Source: Pyrenopolyporus hunteri (Eukaryota; Ascomycota; Sordariomycetes; Xylariales; Hypoxylaceae). Taken from it: a DNA stretch of 64,000 nt. The number at the start of each line of letters is the position of its first letter. Position 1 is the stretch's first letter. A program made the translations under genes and the position numbers. The notes under the pieces are model-generated. The model was not told the DNA's origin, did not search any database, and was given only the letters and a program-made list of their open reading frames with translations. Location of the stretch: positions 310,001 to 374,000 of the forward strand of contig CADCXC010000040.1 of assembly GCA_902806595.1 (NCBI GenBank), given 5' to 3'. Below, piece by piece: positions 36,629-46,953 of the stretch.

Positions 36629-37464
36629 TCATGATTGCTTCTTCTTTCCCTTATATAGGTATCTGCCAAAGGTTAGCACCTAGCTGCTGGCTATATCACG
36701 GCGCTGTGAACATGGTAGGGGGTGGTAGAGCAAGAGGGAGAAAGACTTACCGGCCAAGAACGCCTTCTATTAAGCCGACACCAGTCACAATGCCGGCGCC
36801 AATACCAACGTTCTTCCAGCTCAAACCCCCGCGCTCATACAGACCCCAAGCTTTGTAGCCTAAGTACGCGCTGAGCCCAACGACGGCAGCCAAGTTCGAG
36901 GCGACGAGAGCGGTGCTAGCGCCATCGCTCAAACCCTGGAACCATTGTGCAAGGTAGTTGTCGGCCTTGCGTGCCTTTCCAGCGCCTTTCTTCTTAGCAA
37001 GATGCGCCTCGGCGCGAGCGCGCTCGGCGGCATCTTCTAGCTCTTGGCGGGTCGCTTGCGTCTCGGTCTTGACATCGTGTTCCATGAAATCTGAGGGCAC
37101 GGTGCGCACCGAAGGCGTGTCTACATCGACGAGAGATGCAGTGCTTGTCGACTGAGAGGAGACGATTTCAGGAGGTGGGGGCGCCGCAGCCTTGGGAGTA
37201 AGTGGAAAATGGATGTTAGCATTCTGCGCGTCCATCACATATCCAATTGACGGTTAGGAGTAGATTGAGATGGAGATGGAGAGATCAGAATCGGCTATTC
37301 TGGCGACTATACCTTACCTCTTCAGGCGTCTGCTTGGGACCGGATGCAGCCGCGGCAGCATACGACACTGTAATAAAAATTCAAGTTAGCCATTTTAGCC
37401 ATTTGGACCGTCTCATTCTCATTCTATCCTCCGGGGAAGCTATACGGATAACTGAAGTCTTACT
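36629..37464 (-). CDS. Small membrane protein, OM14-like (mitochondrial outer membrane)
   Basis: Exons in transcript order: a single base A at 37464, then 37367-37318, 37190-36751 and 36662-36629, giving about 174 aa. The start codon would be split A|TG by a 97-bp intron (GTAAGA, branch GCTAAC, TTACAG). The second exon reads SYAAAAASGPKQTPEE. The third carries a Lys/Ala-rich charged helix and hydrophobic segments (ALVASNLAAVVGLSAYLGYK and NVGIGAGIVTGVGLIEGVLG). The last 11 codons add RYLYKGKKKQS. The layout of an acidic head, two or three membrane helices and a short basic YLYKGKKK tail resembles fungal Om14, a ribosome-receptor-like outer-membrane protein. Family assignment rests on this architecture and is tentative; the split start codon is the best-fitting model, not proven. 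Confidence 0.6.
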
Positions 37465-38257
37465 CTTGATTTGCGTCGGGGAATTTACTGGTGCTGGGTG
37501 ATAATTGTGTGTCTACCTAACGTTAGGTACGTAGGGTAGCTGTAGCTCGTGAGGGGAGATAGATCGTAAAATATCCGCTGAACGTTGTGGGGCCCGTTAG
37601 TAGTGATTTCGTAGTTTTGCGACTGAGCAGCCGAGAGGTCGGGTCGGGTGGTGATGGATTATGATAACGGTAATGGTAACGGTGATGATGATAGGAGGAG
37701 AGTACGTAAGAAGGCGAGGAGAAGAGAAGAGAAGAGAAGAGGGAAAAAAAAGAAATGAATAATGCGACAATGAAAAGAAACTGGAAGTCGCTTCCATGAA
37801 CATTTATGATCGTGACGATTGTTCCTACCCTGCCTACCAAGACCTGGTCGCATATCATCGAATGACGTATTCGCGGCTCCATCGACACGCATATGCTTGA
37901 AATAGAGCATGTCTGGACCTTGGTTTAGAGGCATACCCGATACATGAATAACAATATGGAAAGATTTATCTACCTACCTACACGTACTAAGGTACCCGTC
38001 CAGGTACCTAGGTACCTATAATACCCACTCGAACATCCATCCCATAGTTGAACGAATGGGTACCAAGTTATGAAATATATAGGTAGGTACCTACCTAGGT
38101 ACTCATATATAGGTACCTACGCACGCGGCTCTGGTTCGAAAGGGCATACCCCATATACCTTACCTACCTACCTAGGGACCTAGGCAAGTAGGTACCAGGT
38201 AGGGAAGTCCTCAACTACTAAGCATCGCCGCTTACAGTCGTCTATATAACACAGCAT
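37465..38257. other. Spacer with dense TAGGTACC repeats
   Basis: The left part is the OM14-like promoter region with a purine-rich GAAGA tract at about 37715-37755. From about 37970 to 38206 it is almost entirely made of CCTA/GGTA palindromic repeat. No gene. Confidence 0.6.
37970..38206. repeat. Dense TAGGTACC palindromic repeat array
   Basis: Interrupted but dense copies of GTACCTAGGTACC and TAGGTAGGTACCTACCTA between 37970 and 38206, the largest concentration of this repeat in the window. It sits at the 3' side of the alpha-glucosidase gene. Confidence 0.8.
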
Positions 38258-40129
38258 CTAGGTCGTAAAATTAACATATACACGCCCCTCCCATGGTCTC
38301 AGAGCCGGCGCCCTTCCGTTGCTTGTAAGGGTACCTGTTGACGTATCATCCCCCTCAACACATCGTGTGCTCATCAGCAGCGTTACCGTATCATTATCAC
38401 CACAGCCCAGTACACTCCTGACATCCGGACAGTCCCGCTTACGCTGGGAGAAATTCATCACTACCATGGCCATCCGCTTCTTCCCGTGGCCGGTGGTGAC
38501 ATGGGTGTTCGTTGACGATTGCGTATCCAATTTTGGAAGGGAGCTCTCCTTCACGTAGGCGAAAAGCGTGTCATCGTCGGCTTCCAATAGCCGGAAAGCC
38601 CCAAAGACGAACAAGTCTCTGTGCCGCTTGCGCAATCGCAAGGCCCTTTTGTAGAAGTTCAAGATAGAATTCGGGTCTACTATTTGCTTCTCTGCATTAA
38701 CATCCGGATAGGCGTCGTGAACTCGCATCCACGTCCTGACGCCCTTCTCCGAGAATCCGGCATTGGGCGAACCGTTCCATTGGAATGGCGTGCGCGAGTG
38801 GTCGCGCGCGAGGATACGTAGACCGTGCATCGTGTCCGCGATCCGCTTCTGGTCACCCGACGCCAACGCCTCGGCATAGAAGTTGATGCTCTCGACGTCC
38901 TTATATTCTTCGATGCCCCACGTGCCTGGCATGTTCGTCATACCGATTTCCTGGCCCTGGTAGAGGAACAGAGTCCCCGTCAGGGTGGCCTGCCACAGCG
39001 CAATAGTTTTCGCGCTCGCCTGCCATAGCTCTGGAGTCGAACAATCGCCGAACCGGCTCACGGCTCGTCCGTTGTCGTGGTTCTCGCAGAAGACCGTCGT
39101 CCACCCGTCTGTGCCTTCGATGAAGGTCTGCCATCTCTCGACGATGGCTTTCAGCTGCGGCAGAGTGAACGGCACGTATATGTACTTTGGCCCAAACATC
39201 CCGCCGGTGCCTAGTCGGATCATGGAGAACTCGAAAACCATGTCGAGTTCCTGCGCCGCCGCCGATACGTACGGTAAGACCTGGCTTGGGTGCGGCGTGT
39301 TGGACAACTCCCCGACCGAGACGGCTCCGTAGGGCGCGAGTGCTTTGGCTCGCATCTCGCGAATGAACTCGTGGATCCGCGGCCCGTTGCACCACATCTC
39401 CGGCGCTGGTTGATACGGCGAGTTCGGGTCCGTGATTGGTGCGTCCACATAGTCGGTTCGTTTGCTGTATTTGTTGACAGTGTCGATCCTGAATCCGTCG
39501 ACACCCCGCTCGAGCCAGAAACGCATGGTGTTTTCGTAAATCGCTTCGCGGCACGCTTCGGACTCCCAGTTGAGGTCCGGCTGTTCGGGAGCATACAGAT
39601 GGAGGTAATATTCTTGCGTATGCTCATCCCAAGTCCAGGTGGAACTAGCAAAATAACCTCGCCAGTTCGTCGGCGGGATCCGCCGCCCCTGCGAATCATA
39701 CCGCGCTGGCTTCCAGATGTACCAATCTCTCTTCGGATTGGTCTTCGACGAACGAGACTCTTTGAACCATTCATGCTCAACGGAGGTATGGTTAACCACT
39801 AGGTCGAGGATCAATTTCATACCTTGAGCATGGCATACTTTTATCAGCTCGTCGACGTCTTCTCTGGTGCCGTACGGCGCGTAGATCTTCTGGTAGTCCG
39901 ACACGTCGTAGCCCATGTCGGCCTGTGGGCTCTCGAATACTGGCGAAAGCCATACCACATCGACGCCGAGGTCGTGAAGGTAGTCGATCTTGGAGATGAG
40001 TCCCGGAATGTCTCCCCAGCCATCGCCGTTGGAGTCTTTAAAGCTTGCGGGATAAACTTGATAGAAAGTAGCGTCTTTCCACCACGGCTCTTTACCGAAC
40101 CATCCATTTTCGTGATGTAAACGGTCCAT
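38258..40129 (-). CDS. Intracellular GH13 alpha-glucosidase (maltase), MalT-like
   Basis: Hydrolyses imported maltose to glucose. One exon, 623 aa, no signal peptide, start ATG at 40129. GH13 signatures are in order: WWKDATFYQVYPASF, GWGDIPGLISKIDYL, LDLVVNHTS, GFRIDT with nucleophile Asp216, VGELSN with acid/base Glu274, and ENHDNGR with the transition-state Asp352. The residue after the nucleophile is Thr, as in yeast maltases (isomaltases have Val at this place), which favours alpha-1,4 substrates. It is divergently transcribed from the permease gene, with about 850 bp between the starts, and a Zn2Cys6 gene follows the permease. This gene order resembles the Aspergillus oryzae malT-malP-malR cluster. 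Glucose repression through CreA-type sites in the shared promoter is likely. Confidence 0.92.
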   Translation of the reverse strand: MDRLHHENGWFGKEPWWKDATFYQVYPASFKDSNGDGWGDIPGLISKIDYLHDLGVDVVWLSPVFESPQADMGYDVSDYQKIYAPYGTREDVDELIKVCHAQGMKLILDLVVNHTSVEHEWFKESRSSKTNPKRDWYIWKPARYDSQGRRIPPTNWRGYFASSTWTWDEHTQEYYLHLYAPEQPDLNWESEACREAIYENTMRFWLERGVDGFRIDTVNKYSKRTDYVDAPITDPNSPYQPAPEMWCNGPRIHEFIREMRAKALAPYGAVSVGELSNTPHPSQVLPYVSAAAQELDMVFEFSMIRLGTGGMFGPKYIYVPFTLPQLKAIVERWQTFIEGTDGWTTVFCENHDNGRAVSRFGDCSTPELWQASAKTIALWQATLTGTLFLYQGQEIGMTNMPGTWGIEEYKDVESINFYAEALASGDQKRIADTMHGLRILARDHSRTPFQWNGSPNAGFSEKGVRTWMRVHDAYPDVNAEKQIVDPNSILNFYKRALRLRKRHRDLFVFGAFRLLEADDDTLFAYVKESSLPKLDTQSSTNTHVTTGHGKKRMAMVVMNFSQRKRDCPDVRSVLGCGDNDTVTLLMSTRCVEGDDTSTGTLTSNGRAPALRPWEGRVYVNFTT

Positions 40130-40549
40130 GGTGCGCCCCTACGTGCGTACGATCTTTGCGGCAGCGAGGACTATCTCGAAAACGAGGGAGATAATAGAGC
40201 AAATCTGACCGTCCATCAGGCAAGACGGCCACCTACCGAGCATCTACGGGCTTGGGGCTTATCCATGGGGCTATGTCTTATAAGGTAGAACTAATAACCC
40301 CTTCCGTAGGACGAATCTACATAGCCGGGTCATTTTTTTCGCTAGGGTCCTCCGCATCCAAGTTAGCCGCACAGCACGCTGGCCGATCTATGCCAAGTCG
40401 TGCTCTCGTGCTTCTCGATAGTAACGTTATACATGTCGCCAAGACAGCCCAGCGTATTTACATAGTGTACCGGTTTCTGCGAGGCCCGCTGAACTCCGCC
40501 TGGCTCTCTAATTTCTGTGCCGTCCCCTATTCAAGTTGCCCAATCAGAA

Positions 40550-40562
40550 CGGAGAAACTCCG
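40550..40562. promoter_or_regulatory. CGG-N7-CCG inverted repeat, candidate Zn2Cys6 site
   Basis: CGGAGAAACTCCG is an exact everted/inverted CGG pair of the type bound by dimeric Zn2Cys6 factors. It sits centrally between the maltase and permease starts. Binding by the neighbouring regulator is inference. Confidence 0.5.
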
Positions 40563-40671
40563 ACGGGTCATCATTCGATCATTCTCCAGCTTGATGTTGC
40601 ACTCAACTCTTATAGATTGTCACCATACCTACCTATACTTAACGACGGGATATCATATATCGCGAGAACCA

Positions 40672-40727
40672 CCCCGGCTCGGCCGGCCGCACCCCCGCAC
40701 TACCACGAACGCGATTTGTTTCCCCAC
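40672..40727. promoter_or_regulatory. Cluster of three CreA-type sites
   Basis: CCCCGG (40672-40677), CCCCGC (40693-40698) and CCCCAC (40722-40727) each match the CreA/Cre1 consensus SYGGRG on the minus strand. Further matches (CTCCGC) lie near 40350 and 40497. A tight group supports carbon catabolite repression of the cluster. Confidence 0.5.
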
Positions 40728-40978
40728 ACAGAGCTAGACCGTTGTCCGGGTTTGGATAGGCCCTGGTTCGCGTTACAAGGAATTGCGAGAGCAAATCTCC
40801 CTTTTGCAGGAGGGTGATAAATACCTGTCACGATGGCATCTTTGTCACGGTGCTCCCGGCCAACGATTCAAATAAGTTCCTCACACCTACCCCTAAAACA
40901 TCTCGCGATCGAGGGCGGCTGTGATAAAAATTATTAAGCCATTGAGAGCAAGCTTATTTTCTTGGGGGTCGGTTCGAT

Positions 40979-42979
40979 ATGGCAGCCGATAAAGGAGATA
41001 CCGCGTTCGACACCGAAAAGGGTCGCGAGCGCGTCGACAGCAAGAACGCGATGCATCAGGAAACTCTTGTTTCGGAGGCCAAACTCGCCACGGAATCCGA
41101 GAAACGTATGTCACTTCTGAAGGCAATAAAGCTCTATCCGAAGGCGATATCGTGGTCAGTTTTACTTTCGTCGACACTCATCATGGAAGGGTACGACCTA
41201 GCACTCTTGGGAAGCCTCTACGCCTCACCCATGTTTAACCAGAAATACGGTACTTACGACGCGCACACCGGTAAATGGGCCGTGTCCGCCGCGTGGCAAT
41301 CGGGATTATCTAACGGCGCCCGCGCCGGCGAGATTCTCGGTCTCGTCTTGGCTGGCTGGGTCTCAGACCGCTACGGGTACAGGATGACGACAATCGGCTT
41401 TCTAATTTTGATGGTCATGTTTATCTTCGTCCTGTTCTTCGCCCCCAACGTCCAGATTCTTGTTCTTGGCGAAGTACTATGCGGTAAGTATAGGATCTCG
41501 GCCAGCCTAACTTGGCTACCACTATATCCGCTCCCCTAAAGCTGACCATGACTTAGGTATTCCTTGGGGCGCCTTCCAGTCCGTTACCCCAGCATACGCG
41601 TCCGAAGTCGCACCCGTCGTCCTGAGACCCTACTTGACAACATTTATCAACATGTGTTGGGTGATCGGCCAGTTCTTCGCGGCCGCTGTGAATAAAGGCT
41701 CGGTAAATCGGACAGACGAATGGGCGTATAGGATTCCGTTCGGGGTGCAGTGGGTCTGGCCGCTGCCCATTCTGGCTGGATTGGTATTCGCACCGGAGTG
41801 AGTGGCCGAGTACAAAAGAATAAAATAAAATAAAAAAAATAAAAATAAAAACCTACGTGTGCTAACTTGGCCGAATAGATCACCGTGGTGGCACGTACGG
41901 CACGGCAACCGGGAGGCAGCTAAAGAGTCTTTGCTGAGACTGACGTCACGAAGCGACCCGAGCTTCAACGTGGACGAGACTATCGCCATGATCGAGCACA
42001 CCAACGAGCTCGAGAAGCAGATGAAGCAAGGGCTGACTTACAAGGATTGCTTCAAGGGAATCGACCTACGAAGAACCGAAATTGTTGTGGGAATCTGGCT
42101 TGTGCAGACGCTAGGAGGGCAGAATCTTATGGGCTATTTTCCATATTTTCTGTAAGATCCCAGATTTACGAGGGTGTTTACTCAATACCGGCTGAAGATA
42201 TTCTATGAACGTATGGGAGTACGCGATCTGACGTTTCTACAGAACTCAAGCCGGCCTAGACGCCTCCAACTCCTTCTCCCTTTCCATGGGCCAATACGCA
42301 CTGGGCATGGTCGGTACAGCCGGCTCCTGGTTCCTCATGTCCCGCGTGGGCCGGCGAACTATCCACTTCAGCGGTCTTTGCGGGCAGCTGCTCGTCCTCA
42401 TCATCGTCGGCTCCCTCTCGTTCTCGGGCAGTAACGGCTCTGTGTGGGCGATCGGTGCAATGCTAATCGTGTTCACGTTCGTTTACGACTTTGCGGTCGG
42501 GCCCGTCACGTACTCCCTGGTCTCCGAGCTGTCTTCGACACGTCTCAAGGCCAAAACGATCGTGCTCGCCCGTGCCGCTTACAATGCTAGCAACATCTTT
42601 GTCAACGTGATGACCAACTACCAGCTCTCATCCACAGCATGGAACTGGGGTGCGAGGAGCGCCTACTTCTGGGCGGGGACTTGTTTGTTATCCGCCGTTT
42701 GGGTATTCTTTAGGTTGCCCGAACCAAAAGGTGAGTCGCCTCGCGCGTTGCTCCCCGGCAACGTTCGAACCCATAATAAAAGCTAAGCTGCGAAACTAAC
42801 TCCTCTCCTTGCGCTATCTAGGGAGAACGTACGCCGAATTAGACCTGCTTTTCGAGCACCGAGTCTCGGCGCGAAAGTTTTCCAAGACGAAGATAGATCC
42901 CTTTTCGCAGCAGACAGGTACCGATGTTAGAGAGATGGCTGCAGGGGGACAGTTAGAGAAGGAGCTAGAGAGAACTTGA
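40979..42979 (+). CDS. MFS alpha-glucoside (maltose) permease, MalP-like
   Basis: Plasma-membrane sugar/H+ symporter. Exons 40979-41483, 41557-41797, 41879-42151, 42243-42730 and 42822-42979 with GT-AG introns of 73, 81, 91 and 91 bp give 554 aa. Family marks are MEGYDLALLGSLYASPMFNQ in the first transmembrane helix region, typical of maltose permeases, then GWVSDRYGYR (the loop 2-3 D-R-x-G-R signature) and RLPEPKGRTYAELDLLFE, the loop after helix 12 with the PESKG-like motif. About twelve hydrophobic segments are visible, with a cytosolic N-terminus of about 55 residues. The second intron is unusually A-rich (TAAAATAAAA repeats). It is divergent from the alpha-glucosidase and convergent with the Zn2Cys6 gene, which ends 95 bp away. 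Confidence 0.92.
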
Positions 42980-43074
42980 CTACGAGTATAGCAACCGGTC
43001 ATAGCTAGTCCGAAGTTGCATAGGTAGCTTTCGAAAATCAAATTCGTCTACTGGATCCGAGGGGATCAATGGGT

Positions 43075-44679
43075 TCACACTTCGAGTCTGGGGACCATCG
43101 TAGGCAACGTTTGCTGAATATGCTTCAGCAATAAAGCGTCGTAGACCGTCACGCCGCCGGGAAGTTGCAGGATTACACGCCTCAGATACCTCAGGTCGTC
43201 TTCTGGGGCGGTCGTAGTCGTAGTCGTCTGTACGGGTACGCGCGCGAGAACGTTGACCACGGCGCAGCATATGTCGAAGATCTTCTCAGTTATACCCACA
43301 CCGTGCACTTGGATACTGTGTATCGGTAAATCGCGAATCGAAACGGTCAGGTCCTTCGCCACCTCTAGGGGATAGTGATACGTGCGGCTGATCCGGGCGT
43401 TCTGCTCCGAGAGGTGGCCTAGGCGTAGACGCAGCTGCCAGAGGATAATGCGAAGCCAGAGCTGCGTCACCCTGAGATTGGCCTTCTGCGTCGGGACAAG
43501 GTCGGACGGAGACGAGTGGTTCAACGCCGTGTTGATAGCTAATTCGGCCTCGTCGAGAGAATCGGGAGGCACGTCAGGAGATGCCGATTCTTGGTTAAGC
43601 AGAGTTATGAAAGAGGTGTCCAAAGCCCGAAAGAGCGCTGCCAGACATCGGAACCCAGCCAGCGAAGGGTCGCGGTCTTCGGAGAACGACAACCCGAAGC
43701 CGTTGGTCGTGACTTGGAGCGTGATAGGACGCCTGTAGCGGATCGCGTGCGATCTCTCGGAAACCAGCAGGACCCAAAAAAGCCTCTCAGCTAGCAGTTT
43801 CGAAAGGCTATCCAAGGTCTCAGGTTTTACCAGGAGGAACAGGGTGGCGGCCTCGCGCAGGAAAAAGAAAGCCTGGGAGTGGTGGAATAGACAGGCGTGG
43901 CAGGCATATATGAAAAAGACGAGTAGGACCGAGTCTAGAGAGGGATTGGACCTCCGCGTCAGGTGGCGATGAGCCGCCAGAGCCTCCTCGAGCAAGAGCC
44001 AGCCGTACGCGGCGTTGTTCTCAGCCGAGACGAACTGCCCGAAGAACTGGCCTCCAGGCTCCTCAACCTGCAGCGATACCATGGCACACAGGCCCAGCAG
44101 AACGCAGTAGGCCTCGCTTTCCGAGGCGAGCCGAACCCTGAGATTAGCGACGTATTCGGGCGTTAGGATCGGGATCGTCGGAGAGAGACGTTCGAAGAAG
44201 CGTCCGGAGCAGTAGTCGACGACTTGAGGCGGTAGTAAGTCGGCTTTCCTCTCAAACGATTCTCTCGCGAAGCTAGCGAATGCCTGGGGGCTCGCGGGCG
44301 AGCCGGAGTCGGCGAGCGGCGACGAGGTAGAGAAACCCGACGAATTCGCGCTCTCGCGGGCTTGGGTCTCGGCGAAACTTGGCGTCTGGGTAGAACGGAC
44401 TCGATGCGGTACTCGGGGCTGGACGGAGAAGCCGGCGCACGCGTCGGCGAGGCCAGCCTTGACGCACCGTTGACACGGCCGGGACTCGCTGCACGCCTTC
44501 TGGAGCCTCCTACATCTTTGGCAAGCCCGGGCGACCTGCGCCCGTTTGGCCCGTGGGGGGGCTAGAGAGCTCGCCTCGCCATCCGCGGCGGCATCCGGGG
44601 GGATATGACCAGCACCGCCTACGGGGAAGGTATCCTGGCGGTGTCGAGCTTCGTCTTCACCTAGGGGAGCCATATCCAT
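43075..44679 (-). CDS. Zn2Cys6 transcription factor, probable maltose-cluster regulator
   Basis: One exon, 534 aa, ATG at 44679. A binuclear zinc cluster C-x2-C-x6-C-x5-C-x2-C-x8-C is formed by Cys53, 56, 63, 69, 72 and 81 (ACQRCRRLQKACSESRPCQR), preceded by a basic stretch PPRAKRAQVA. A Ser/Pro-rich linker leads to a helical fungal-TF middle region (about 150-420; YCVLLGLCAMVSLQVEEPGG, HACLFHHSQAFFFLREAATL). The position next to permease and alpha-glucosidase suggests a MalR/AmyR-like activator responding to maltose or isomaltose. That is inferred from context; the protein could regulate something else. It is convergent with the permease, leaving only a 95-bp gap. Confidence 0.88.
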   Translation of the reverse strand: MDMAPLGEDEARHRQDTFPVGGAGHIPPDAAADGEASSLAPPRAKRAQVARACQRCRRLQKACSESRPCQRCVKAGLADACAGFSVQPRVPHRVRSTQTPSFAETQARESANSSGFSTSSPLADSGSPASPQAFASFARESFERKADLLPPQVVDYCSGRFFERLSPTIPILTPEYVANLRVRLASESEAYCVLLGLCAMVSLQVEEPGGQFFGQFVSAENNAAYGWLLLEEALAAHRHLTRRSNPSLDSVLLVFFIYACHACLFHHSQAFFFLREAATLFLLVKPETLDSLSKLLAERLFWVLLVSERSHAIRYRRPITLQVTTNGFGLSFSEDRDPSLAGFRCLAALFRALDTSFITLLNQESASPDVPPDSLDEAELAINTALNHSSPSDLVPTQKANLRVTQLWLRIILWQLRLRLGHLSEQNARISRTYHYPLEVAKDLTVSIRDLPIHSIQVHGVGITEKIFDICCAVVNVLARVPVQTTTTTTAPEDDLRYLRRVILQLPGGVTVYDALLLKHIQQTLPTMVPRLEV

Positions 44680-45308
44680 TGTCTACGGAGCGCCCGGGGG
44701 TAATATCACGCATCAGAATCGTCCGAATATACATAGGTACGGCGATCGCGCGCGAGGTGTAGAAGGTTAAGATTCTCAATTGCGACGCCACTTATTTCGA
44801 GACGAAGGATTTGAGGAATTTGGGGTAAGAAAGGAGGCTAGGGAGAACAGGGGCCTTATACGTGTTCCAATAACGTCGTATAGACTGTGGGGTAGAACCA
44901 ACAATCGAGAAATCCATGATCGGGCTATGCTTTTTGACATTTGCGTCGAGAACGGCAGGCTGAAATGACCATGCCGAGGCAACCCCCTTGTGAGCCGCCT
45001 CGGCTCTAGGGTGTCGAGCCACAGCCAGGTGATAGGTCAACTCAAAAGGACAAGAAACGGAGCGGGCCGTAAACAACTTTGGTAGACGAGGTAGGGGGGT
45101 GGCGTATCAGAAGAGTTGGTTGGTTTTATTTCGTCGTATCTCATGTGTATTATACTATAATACACTTAGTACACATAATACAAGGCCGCCTGTTGCCGCG
45201 ACAACGCAACCGGCATTCTGTTATACATTTGCGCAGTTATGGGCACCTTCCTCATCATACCGTACCCAAGCACGTCGCGTGTCTCGAGGCGGTTTCAATA
45301 GTTTTAAT
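44680..45308. other. Spacer between the Zn2Cys6 gene and MIA40
   Basis: Promoter of the regulator on the left and the MIA40 3' side on the right. No supported gene or RNA seen. Confidence 0.5.
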
Positions 45309-46327
45309 TTATGGCTGTGTCGCCGGAGAGTTCTGCTCTTCCGCCTTCCTTACTACTTCATCGGCTCTCTCGTCCGTCGTCTCGGGACCTTTAGCGGAAG
45401 TCCCCGGCTCTTCTAATTTCTTCGTAGAATTATCCCCGGGGGACGCCATCTCGGCCGCCGATCTCGTCGTTGTTGCTTCCGGGGCACCCTCCGCCGGAAC
45501 TTCGTCCTCGTCCAGCTCCTCTCCATACACCTCAGGGTGAAGTCTGAAGCAGTCCTGCATGTGTCTAGTTCGCGCGTTAGCTTAGGAATACCGAGCACCT
45601 AGATAGGTTTATATTAGATAAGCGCATACTGGAACTTGTCAATGCAGTCCATGCCCTTCGGCTCCTCCTTGGAATACACGAAGCAGCTAAACGCGGCTTT
45701 GAATTCCTCGCCGCAAGGTCCGTGAGCCATTCCTCCTAAGCAGGGACAGTCCCAATTAATCTCGCCCGTCTCCGGGTTGAACGCGCCTTGCTGACCGGCT
45801 TCCTCCTCCAAAGCCTCGGGGCTTCCTTCCGGGTAATTGGCTTGGGCCTGCGTCTCGACGTCTTTGGCGGGGGCCGAAGGCGAAGTTTCGGAAGGTAGGG
45901 TACTTGTCGGCGGCTCGGGAGACGGCGAGGCTTTTTGTAGTCGCGCTTCAGCTTCCCGGCGTTTCTGCGCGACTACAGCCTCTACGGTAGGGAGATCCTC
46001 GTCGGAGAACTGGGGTGGCGGCGGTATTGTTTTGGCTGTAAGCGATGAGCAAAGGTTAGCTAAACTTTTACAAATCGTACATATCGCCTGGGAAGAACGC
46101 GAAGAACGGGGGGCAGCCATACGCAGTGGTTCTTCCGCAAAGGCTGCGCTGGTGCTATACCAATAGACGGCACCGATAGCTAGACCCCATCTCGCGGCCG
46201 AGCTCTTCCAACTTCGCTTCTTATCTGCGGGGGATGTCGAGGCAAACCGCCGTCGAGCAGGGGTGGCGATGGTCTGTCGAAGGGTGTTTGCGACCCGTGG
46301 CGAGGATCGCAAAGCGGATCTATACAT
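45309..46327 (-). CDS. MIA40: Mitochondrial intermembrane space import protein Mia40
   Basis: Oxidoreductase of the disulfide relay that traps small Cys proteins in the intermembrane space. Exons in transcript order: 46327-46123, 46035-45630, 45564-45309 (288 aa). Residues 1-30 form an Arg-rich presequence (MYRSALRSSPRVANTLRQTI), and WGLAIGAVYWYSTSAAFA (about 49-66) is the membrane anchor. The redox CPC motif is at 165-167. The twin Cx9C pairs are Cys176/186 and Cys199/209; the last pair is restored only by the second intron splice (DKFQ-HMQDC). The tail is acidic. Intron 1 is 87 bp, a multiple of three without stop codons, but has GTATGG, GCTAAC and TTACAG signals and interrupts a low-complexity linker. 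The frame extends upstream of 46327 without an ATG that fits better. Confidence 0.93.
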
Positions 46328-46953
46328 TACGGACAAGAACTTTTGGCAAAGGAACAGCTTAAAAGAATGAGAGAGGAGTAAAGAAAGTGAGAATCCCGGA
46401 TGGGACGAAGCGGGCCAGGAGGAAATAATGCGCGGTATACTAAGAACCGCAAATCGGACGGGGAAAATGACGAGAGGACGAGAGGACGGGTTTATAAGCG
46501 TGCTAAAGATTCGTCGCCTTTCCAAAATTTTGGATTGAGATAAGAGGTACCTTCCATTGCCGCGTACACAGGTAAACAAGGTAAACGCATATCCACAAGA
46601 AAATCATGCAAATAAGACGTATAGGTACTGTGCTATACAACTAAGGTCCCCGCCAGCTGGTGCAATTGGAGGATGTCGCACGGAAGGAAGCTACGTGACC
46701 TGGTCCGTACACTGTAAGGCTGTACCTTTGATTAATAGGGAATCAAGTATTCACCAAACGAAAAATGCATGCAGAAGTACATGCTCCGTAGCAAGCTTAA
46801 GGTACCCGGACATGAGCTTACTTGTGGCCGAGGATCTGCACCTGAGCTTCGAACTGCATAGGTGGTCTGTGCATATGTAGCCTCAAATGACGTTATTGTC
46901 TGCATGTATATCTAGGTACCTTAGGTACGTAGTATAATCCGTACCTACCTAGG
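46328..46953. other. Spacer upstream of MIA40
   Basis: MIA40 promoter region on the left. TAGGTACCTTAGG-type repeats at 46911-46955 adjoin the mariner-type element. No gene seen. Confidence 0.5.

Larger units (their letters stand above)
40130..40978. promoter_or_regulatory. Shared divergent promoter of the maltose cluster
   Basis: The 849 bp lie between the start codons of the alpha-glucosidase and permease genes. They contain several SYGGRG-type CreA consensus sites and a CGG-N7-CCG inverted repeat, described separately. AT-rich TATA-like sequence (GATAAAAATTATTAAG) lies about 55 bp before the permease start. No coding frame is supported. Confidence 0.7.

Noticed and set aside
38901..39554. 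217-aa frame inside the maltase gene, and other antisense or shifted frames there
   Set aside because: Shadows of the GC-rich GH13 coding sequence; Arg-rich and without any domain.
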